Positions 59,075 through 64,000 of a DNA stretch of 64,000 nt are shown in pieces. The stretch's first letter is position 1; each line of letters opens with the position of its first letter. Source of the stretch: CAZEAB01 sp964552945. GTDB taxonomy: Archaea > Nanobdellota > Nanobdellia > Woesearchaeales > GW2011-AR9. A program made the position numbers and the translations under genes. Location: positions 1 through 64,000 of the forward strand of contig CAZKIP010000004.1 in assembly GCA_964552945.1 (NCBI GenBank). Direction: 5' to 3'. The notes beneath the pieces are model-generated. The model ran no database searches. It saw only the letters and a list, made by a program, of their open reading frames with translations, and was not told the DNA's origin.

Positions 59075-60121
59075 ATGACTGAAGCAGAATTACAATTGGA
59101 AGTTAAGATGGAAGAACCAACAAAAAAAAATCAAGAAGTAAAACAAAAAGCTAAGGAAGTAGTTTCTGAACCAAAGCAGAAAGAAACAAAGCAAAAAATT
59201 CAAGACCTTCCTGGGGTTGGAGCAGCAACTGCAGAGAAATTAGAAGGGGCAGGTTATCATGACATGATGTCTATAGCTGTGGCTACAATTGGAGAATTAT
59301 GTGAAACTGCAGGAGTTTCTGAATCTGTGGCAAGAAAAATGATCAATGCGGCTCGTGACAACATGAAAATGGGTTTCGAATCCGGAATGGATATTTTACG
59401 TAAGAGACAATTGGTAAATAAGATTTCCACCACCAGCGAAAATTTTAACAACTTAATGGGCGGAGGATTTGAAACAGGTGCTTTAACTGAATGTTTTGGA
59501 GAGTTTGGTTCCGGTAAGACCCAAATTGGCCATTTCTTAGCTGTAAGTGTATTGAAAGATTATCCTTCTTCAGTAATGGTTTATATTGATACTGAAAATA
59601 CTTTCCGTCCTGAGAGAATTCGACAAATTGCAGAAGGAGCGGACCTAGATGCTGACGAAATTTTAAGTAGAATAATGGTAGCAAAGGTTTACAACACAGA
59701 CCATCAAATGTTGTTAGCGGAGAAAGTTGAAAGTTTAATAACCCAAGATAATAAAGATGTTAAATTGGTTGTAGTTGATTCTTTGACTTCTCATTTTAGA
59801 GCAGAATTCATTGGAAGAGGAACTTTAGCAGAAAGGCAGCAGAAATTAAACCGGCATATGCACACTCTTTCTAAAATTGCTAACACCCACAATGTTTGTG
59901 TTTATGTAACAAATCAAGTTATGGCTAAGCCTGACCAATTTTTTGGTGATCCTACAACTTCTATAGGCGGACATATCGTGGCACACGCATCTACTTTTAG
60001 AATTTATCTTAGAAAAGGTCGGAAAGGAACAAGGGTTGCTAAGCTGATAGATGCTCCAAATCTTGCGGATGGAGAATGTTGCTTTGAAGTTACTGAAACC
60101 AATTTAAAGGATATCAATTAA
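59075..60121 (+). CDS. radA: DNA repair and recombination protein RadA
   Basis: Archaeal RecA/Rad51-family recombinase that forms filaments on single-stranded DNA for strand exchange. 348 residues: an extended Lys/Glu-rich N-terminus (1-42), a helix-hairpin-helix domain (about 43-100, DLPGVGAATAEKLEGAG), and the ATPase core with Walker A GEFGSGKTQ (near 144-152), Walker B LVVVDSLTSHF and the L2 region. GAGGT ribosome binding site upstream. Confidence 0.96.
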   Translation: MTEAELQLEVKMEEPTKKNQEVKQKAKEVVSEPKQKETKQKIQDLPGVGAATAEKLEGAGYHDMMSIAVATIGELCETAGVSESVARKMINAARDNMKMGFESGMDILRKRQLVNKISTTSENFNNLMGGGFETGALTECFGEFGSGKTQIGHFLAVSVLKDYPSSVMVYIDTENTFRPERIRQIAEGADLDADEILSRIMVAKVYNTDHQMLLAEKVESLITQDNKDVKLVVVDSLTSHFRAEFIGRGTLAERQQKLNRHMHTLSKIANTHNVCVYVTNQVMAKPDQFFGDPTTSIGGHIVAHASTFRIYLRKGRKGTRVAKLIDAPNLADGECCFEVTETNLKDIN

Positions 60122-60162
60122 CTTTTTTCTTTATTTTTTTCTTATTTTTCTTTTTTTTCCAT
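60122..60162 (+). terminator. T-rich terminator after radA
   Basis: Repeated T-runs including TTTTCTTTTTTTTCC directly after the radA stop. Confidence 0.5.
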
Positions 60163-60196
60163 AACCTTTTAATAAAATAAGCCTAATTTTATATTA

Positions 60197-61195
60197 ATGG
60201 CTTTATATTCTAAAGCAGATTTTGAACAAGCAAAAGAAGAAGGAAGACTGGTAATAGAAAATGGTTTAGACTTTGGTGCGTTTTCTTTAGATCTTAGAGT
60301 TGGAAAATTGTTTAGGAAAATCAGAGGCAGAGATGGAAACCATCAAATGAGTACTGAAGAGTTCTTGGCAAAATGTGCTGAAGAAGTATCCCTTGAAGGA
60401 GATGGAGCAGTGTTACCTCCAGGAGCGTTGTTCTATTGGCAAGCAATGGAAAGAATAAAAACCCAGGGATTACAAGGAGAAATTACATCTAGAAGTGGCT
60501 GGGCAAGGTTATCAACAAGATCAGAATCGATTGAAGATAGCTTTCGTCAACGAGGAGATTATGAGGGAAATCCACTAAGTGTCATTCTTTCTAGAGGAGC
60601 TCAAGTTAGAGTTAAAAAAGGAGATGCAGTTGCTCAACTATTTCTTCAAGATGATGCATATCCCTTTACTATACCAGGTGAAATAAATTTATTATTAGAT
60701 AAAAGAGAATTAATTGTTGAAAGGAGTGGCGAACCATCGGCAGATATTGTATATGACGAAATTCCTTTAACAATGGGCCCAGAAATTTGGATTTATGAGG
60801 GTGGAGTTTTAGAACCAGGAAAATCCTGGGAACAAAGTTTTAGAAAAGTTTCTTTAGAATCTGGAAAAATGTATTTACCGGAAGGGACTTTTTTTATCTC
60901 TTCAAGTGCAGAAATAGTTAGTATTCCTCCCGGATATGTTGGACATGTAAACGAATCTGCTTATCGAGGAGATTCTATCTTTACTACACATGCCAATGCG
61001 CCTTATGTTGGACCAAAAACTGTTTTTAATGGAAAAATAACTTTTGAAAATACAATGATGAATGGTGGAGGTAATGTAGGAGTAGGAGTAGAACAATCAA
61101 GATTATCTTTGCGAAGACTAAAAACTCCTATTATAAAAGGAAAAAAATCCAGTTATGATGGTCAAAAAGGAGCCACTTTAAGCAGGTTATCTTAA
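60197..61195 (+). CDS. dCTP deaminase/dUTPase-fold protein, probably two domains
   Basis: 332 residues starting near SLDLRVGKLFR, with the trimeric dUTPase-fold segment EITSRSGWARLSTRS at about 96-110 and VRVKKGDAVAQLFLQ (about 137-151). The second half (about 190-332) has PPGYVGHVNESAYRGDS-like repeats of the same fold. Archaeal Dcd is usually 155-200 residues, so this resembles the longer bidomain bacterial type. It probably controls dCTP/dUTP pools. Which reaction it catalyses is uncertain. A TATA-like TTTTAATAAAA sits about 25 bases upstream. Confidence 0.7.
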   Translation: MALYSKADFEQAKEEGRLVIENGLDFGAFSLDLRVGKLFRKIRGRDGNHQMSTEEFLAKCAEEVSLEGDGAVLPPGALFYWQAMERIKTQGLQGEITSRSGWARLSTRSESIEDSFRQRGDYEGNPLSVILSRGAQVRVKKGDAVAQLFLQDDAYPFTIPGEINLLLDKRELIVERSGEPSADIVYDEIPLTMGPEIWIYEGGVLEPGKSWEQSFRKVSLESGKMYLPEGTFFISSSAEIVSIPPGYVGHVNESAYRGDSIFTTHANAPYVGPKTVFNGKITFENTMMNGGGNVGVGVEQSRLSLRRLKTPIIKGKKSSYDGQKGATLSRLS

Positions 61196-61316
61196 TACTA
61201 TATGCAAAACATTTAAATATAATATCCACATATTTAAAGTAAAGTTAATGATTAAAAAAACCTATGAAAAAATCTAATTCTTGTTTAAACGTAGAACTAC
61301 TTGGAGGTATAAATAA

Positions 61317-61643
61317 ATGAATGAAGAAGCACCAGTAAAAATGGGAGAAACGCATGACGTATTTATTAATGCAGTTGGTGGAAAAGGTGACGGAATTGCT
61401 AAAGTTAAAGGTTTTGTTTTGTTTGTCCCAAATGTTAAAAAGGGAGATTATGTAAAAGTAAGAATAACTAAAGTTTTACCAAAAGTTGGTTTTGCAGAAG
61501 TGGTTGAAAAACTAGAGAAACCGGCAAGAAAGTCAAAATTTGCATCCATTTCTAAAGAAGAATTGGATAAGATGCATGAAGAACCTGAAGAACACCATGA
61601 CGATACAGATGATTTTGGTGCAGATTTAGATGATGAAGACTAA
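61317..61643 (+). CDS. TRAM domain protein
   Basis: 108 residues: TRAM domain at about 8-64 (GETHDVFINAVGGKGDGIAKVKGFVLFVPNVKKGDYVKVRITKV), a small RNA-binding beta-barrel, then an acidic tail (HDDTDDFGADLDDED). Stand-alone TRAM proteins are common in archaea and bind RNA, possibly as cold-shock-like chaperones. TTGGAGGT ribosome binding site. It overlaps the next gene by 14 bases. Confidence 0.9.
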   Translation: MNEEAPVKMGETHDVFINAVGGKGDGIAKVKGFVLFVPNVKKGDYVKVRITKVLPKVGFAEVVEKLEKPARKSKFASISKEELDKMHEEPEEHHDDTDDFGADLDDED

Positions 61644-62175
61644 AAGGATATTTGTAGGAATACCCCTCACCTCAGAAGTTAAAGAGGGGATTAAATTTAT
61701 TTATGATGAAATTCTAGATACTGAAGGAGATTTTTCTTTTGTTCCTCTAAAAGGCCTTCATTTCACACTAAAATTTTTGGGAGATGTTGAAAAAGAAAAA
61801 ATTACTGAAATAAAACAAACATTATCTTCTGTTAAATTAAATAAATTTTTTGTGAATTTATCTGGCATGGGCGCGTTCCCTTCTTTAGAACATATTAAAG
61901 TAATTTGGATTGGTTGCGAGAAGTTAACGGAGCTAATGAAAGAAATAAATTCTCTTCTATCTTATGTAAAAAAGAATGATTATGAAGAAAAACCTCACCT
62001 AACTTTAGCTAGAGTAAAATCGGCAAAAAATAAAGAATTAATCAAGAAACTTATTGAAAATTACAAAAATAAAGACTTTGGTAATATGGAAATAAATAAG
62101 ATTGTTCTTTATGAAAGTATCCTTACTTCTGAAGGACCAATATATTCTGTATTAGAAGAGTTTCCTCTTAGTTAA
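61630..62175 (+). CDS. thpR: RNA 2',3'-cyclic phosphodiesterase (LigT/ThpR, 2H family)
   Basis: 181 residues with the two H-x-T/S-x motifs of the 2H superfamily: HFTLKFLG (near 47-54) and HLTLARV (near 122-128). The start RIFVGIPL is also typical. It hydrolyses 2',3'-cyclic phosphate RNA ends. In archaea it often sits with tRNA or RNA-repair genes, and here it overlaps the TRAM gene. The second residue can also serve as start. Confidence 0.9.
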   Translation: MMKTKRIFVGIPLTSEVKEGIKFIYDEILDTEGDFSFVPLKGLHFTLKFLGDVEKEKITEIKQTLSSVKLNKFFVNLSGMGAFPSLEHIKVIWIGCEKLTELMKEINSLLSYVKKNDYEEKPHLTLARVKSAKNKELIKKLIENYKNKDFGNMEINKIVLYESILTSEGPIYSVLEEFPLS

Positions 62176-62176
62176 T

Positions 62177-63637
62177 TTATTGATAGGGAACCATGTTCCC
62201 CCTATTTAACCTAAAATTTGGATCCAATACTTTTTTTACATTGGCAATTTCTTCTAATCCTTCTTCTCCATACATTTGAAATAAATAAGGTTTCCCAGAA
62301 ATTTGTTTTTTCCCAACTCCATGTTCTGCAGAAACAGTTCCTCCCAAAGAAACAATTTCTTGAAAAAGTTGTTTATGGATTTCAATAGCAGCTTCCAACT
62401 CTCCTTGATTTCGAGGGATTAAGTTTAGATGAAGATGGTAATCTCCAAGATGTCCAAATAAAGCAGAATTAATTTTTCCATTTCCACAGAAGGAGTCAAA
62501 TTCTTCTTGAACTCTTTTGTAAGCAGCAAAAGATTCACTAAATTTTTCTGGAGAAGTGGCAAAATCTGTTGCTATTTTTCTAGTTTGATGTTGTTTAATT
62601 GTTCTGTTAATAGCTTCTGGAACAGAATGTCTTAACATTTTAATTCGCGAATCTTCCCAACCATCAATTGCTCCAGAGATTTCATAAAAATGAAGTAATA
62701 AGGAGGGAGTAAAAGAATCATCTTCAAAATATTCATACATCACTGCAGAGTTTGCACCATTTGGAATAGTTGAAGTGTTAGCTAGTGAGAGGGCTCTTTG
62801 ATCAAAATATTCTAATGATAAAATGCCCTTTTCTCCATTATATCTTAAATCTCTTGCTGCATTAGCAAAGTTCATTCCGTCATTAGGGAAAAAAAACATT
62901 CCTGTAGAAATATCTCTTTTTTCATATGCTTTTAACCCTACTTCGGAGATTACTCCCAAGATTCCTTCACTGCCAATGAACAAATCGATAAGATCTAAAT
63001 CTTCTCCAGTATGAAGTCCGGCAGCATTTTTTCCTTCAAACATACGATATTTTGGAAGGGATACAGAATATTTTGTTCCAGAATCTGAAGAAAAGTCTAA
63101 TTTGTAATCTTTAGCAAACACTTCTCCTCGATTAATTGAAAGAGTATCTCCATTTGCTAAAATAACTTTAAGATAAGTTACGTGGTTTCTAGTAGGGCCA
63201 AAGGAAAAAGTTCTTGATCCAGAAGCATTGGTGGCAATGGTTCCTCCTATCTGAGCAGAAAGTTCTGTAGGGTTTGGTTGATACCATAAACCAAGAGTAG
63301 AGAGGGTTCTTTCTAAGGAAGATAAAGTAAGACCGGAAGGAACAATGATTTCGTTGTCCTTTCTTAGAATTTTTCCTTCTCTTTCAAAACCGGGTCGATT
63401 TGGAAGGGAGAGGTAATTTTGCAAATTAATTATTAGGCCACCAGAAATAGGTACGGCTGCACCAGTTAAACCGCTTTGGGCACCTTGAATGGTTACCAAT
63501 TCTCCCATTTCATGTGCTTCCTGTAAAATTTCTACTAAACAGGATTCATCTTTAGGAAACAAAACTCCTGTTATATTGTCAGGAGAAGCTTTTAGATTAC
63601 TTTCATCTGTGAGAAAATCGGGATTAATTTCTTCCAT
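62177..63637 (-). CDS. FAD-linked oxidase, GlcD/D-lactate dehydrogenase type
   Basis: 486 residues of the VAO family: FAD-binding PCMH domain (about 20-235, with IQGAQSGLTGAAVP and GGTIATNASGSRTFSFGPTRNHV) and the FAD-oxidase C-terminal domain with the GHLGDYHLHLN and SAEHGVGKKQ motifs. The substrate is a 2-hydroxy acid such as glycolate or D-lactate. No partner Fe-S subunit (GlcF) is seen in this window. Convergent with thpR, one base apart. Confidence 0.9.
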   Translation of the reverse strand: MEEINPDFLTDESNLKASPDNITGVLFPKDESCLVEILQEAHEMGELVTIQGAQSGLTGAAVPISGGLIINLQNYLSLPNRPGFEREGKILRKDNEIIVPSGLTLSSLERTLSTLGLWYQPNPTELSAQIGGTIATNASGSRTFSFGPTRNHVTYLKVILANGDTLSINRGEVFAKDYKLDFSSDSGTKYSVSLPKYRMFEGKNAAGLHTGEDLDLIDLFIGSEGILGVISEVGLKAYEKRDISTGMFFFPNDGMNFANAARDLRYNGEKGILSLEYFDQRALSLANTSTIPNGANSAVMYEYFEDDSFTPSLLLHFYEISGAIDGWEDSRIKMLRHSVPEAINRTIKQHQTRKIATDFATSPEKFSESFAAYKRVQEEFDSFCGNGKINSALFGHLGDYHLHLNLIPRNQGELEAAIEIHKQLFQEIVSLGGTVSAEHGVGKKQISGKPYLFQMYGEEGLEEIANVKKVLDPNFRLNRGNMVPYQ

Positions 63638-63776
63638 AATTAGGATTATTTTTGATGGCTTTTAAATTATATGAATCATAATTTTTAGATATATTAAGCA
63701 GAATAAGAAATGATTTAAAAATTTAAAACAAACTTTTAAATATTCCTTAATATAAAGATAGGTAAGAGGTGTTATA
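63638..63776 (+). promoter_or_regulatory. Promoter region of ppsA
   Basis: TATA-like ACTTTTAAATATTCC around 63731-63746, with GTAAGAGGTG as ribosome binding site before the ATG at 63777. Confidence 0.4.
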
Positions 63777-64000
63777 ATGTCATATGTTGCTTGGTTTAAA
63801 GATTTAAATAAAGATTCTATCGCTGTAGCCGGTGGGAAAGGTGCCAATTTAGGAGAGATGTTTAATTTAGGCCTTCCTATTCCAGGGGGATTTTCTGTTA
63901 CCGCTCAAACATATAAAGAATTTATTGAGAAAACTGGTATTAAAAGTAAGATTGAAGAACTTTTAAAAGGACTCAATATCGAAGATACGAAAGTATTACA
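63777..64000 (+). CDS. ppsA: Phosphoenolpyruvate synthase (partial, N-terminus)
   Basis: First 74 residues, cut by the right edge. The start MSYVAWFKDLNKDSIAVAGG and continuation KGANLGEMFNLGLPIPGGFSVTAQTY is the conserved N-terminus of PEP synthase / pyruvate phosphate dikinase (ATP-grasp). It produces PEP from pyruvate for gluconeogenesis. Confidence 0.92.
   Translation, partial: MSYVAWFKDLNKDSIAVAGGKGANLGEMFNLGLPIPGGFSVTAQTYKEFIEKTGIKSKIEELLKGLNIEDTKVL

Noticed and set aside
61248..61277. Nine-codon ORF (MIKKTYEKI) in the leader of the TRAM gene
   Set aside because: No ribosome binding site; downstream of one TATA-like box but upstream of the start predicted from another, so it may not even be transcribed.

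Overview
This AT-rich window comes from an archaeon. The information-processing genes are all archaeal: both subunits of DNA polymerase D, Orc1/Cdc6, MCM, TBP, TFE-alpha, aIF2-beta, ribosomal protein L37Ae, RNA polymerase subunit P, prefoldin beta, RNase P subunit p30, RadA, Hjc, and a tRNA-Pro with a bulge-helix-bulge intron. Many genes have a TATA box about 25-30 bases before the start codon and almost no leader. Others, mostly inside operons, have GGAGG/GAGGTG ribosome binding sites. Many membrane proteins begin with a short basic stretch, then K/R-G/A-Q, then a hydrophobic helix. That habit and the compact, AT-rich layout suggest a DPANN archaeon (Woesearchaeota/Pacearchaeota-like). The lineage is inference; no 16S gene is present.

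Layout. 1-0.95 kb: minus-strand translation/transcription operon (tRNA-Pro, L37Ae, RpoP, prefoldin beta, a partial unknown gene). 1.0-8.5 kb: housekeeping genes (M24 and M16 peptidases, TyrRS, HAD protein, RNase Z, Hjc, TFE with a long lysine tail, aIF2-beta, DUF424). 8.5-20.6 kb: a replication island with DP2, DP1, Orc1/Cdc6, a non-coding AT-rich region that is very probably a chromosomal replication origin, a SpoIIM-like membrane protein, an OB-fold RPA-like protein, MCM and TBP. Four ORB-type dyads lie in the origin and a fifth full-length copy lies upstream of TBP. 20.7-22.8 kb: a three-gene ubiquitin-like sulfur-carrier operon (E1-like enzyme, Ncs6/TtuA-type tRNA thiolase, small modifier ending in GG). 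22.9-23.6 kb: antitoxin-like gene overlapping RNase P p30.

23.7-53.7 kb is the accessory part: about 30 kb of exported or membrane proteins, most without a recognisable family. It includes giant Cys-rich proteins of 1772 and 2140 residues, a 784-residue protein with a prepilin-like start, a smaller protein sharing a Cys-rich domain with the 2140-residue one, a ConA-like lipoprotein on the opposite strand, two Lrp-type regulators, and a tandem run of 16 mostly overlapping genes (44.3-53.7 kb), nearly all starting with a prepilin-peptidase-like K/R-K/R-G/A motif plus one N-terminal helix. No assembly ATPase, TadC-like platform protein or prepilin peptidase is encoded here. I regard this block as the best candidate for an undescribed cell-surface or pilus-like apparatus.

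53.8-64 kb returns to housekeeping: a second RPA-like protein, a YdjM-type membrane protein, a cold-shock protein with a PAEE-repeat tail and a structured leader, a TrmB regulator beside a perfect palindrome, a small lipoprotein, a stand-alone phosphohistidine-domain protein, a small conserved protein next to RadA, a dCTP deaminase/dUTPase-fold protein, a TRAM protein, a 2H phosphodiesterase, a GlcD-type oxidase, and the start of phosphoenolpyruvate synthase.
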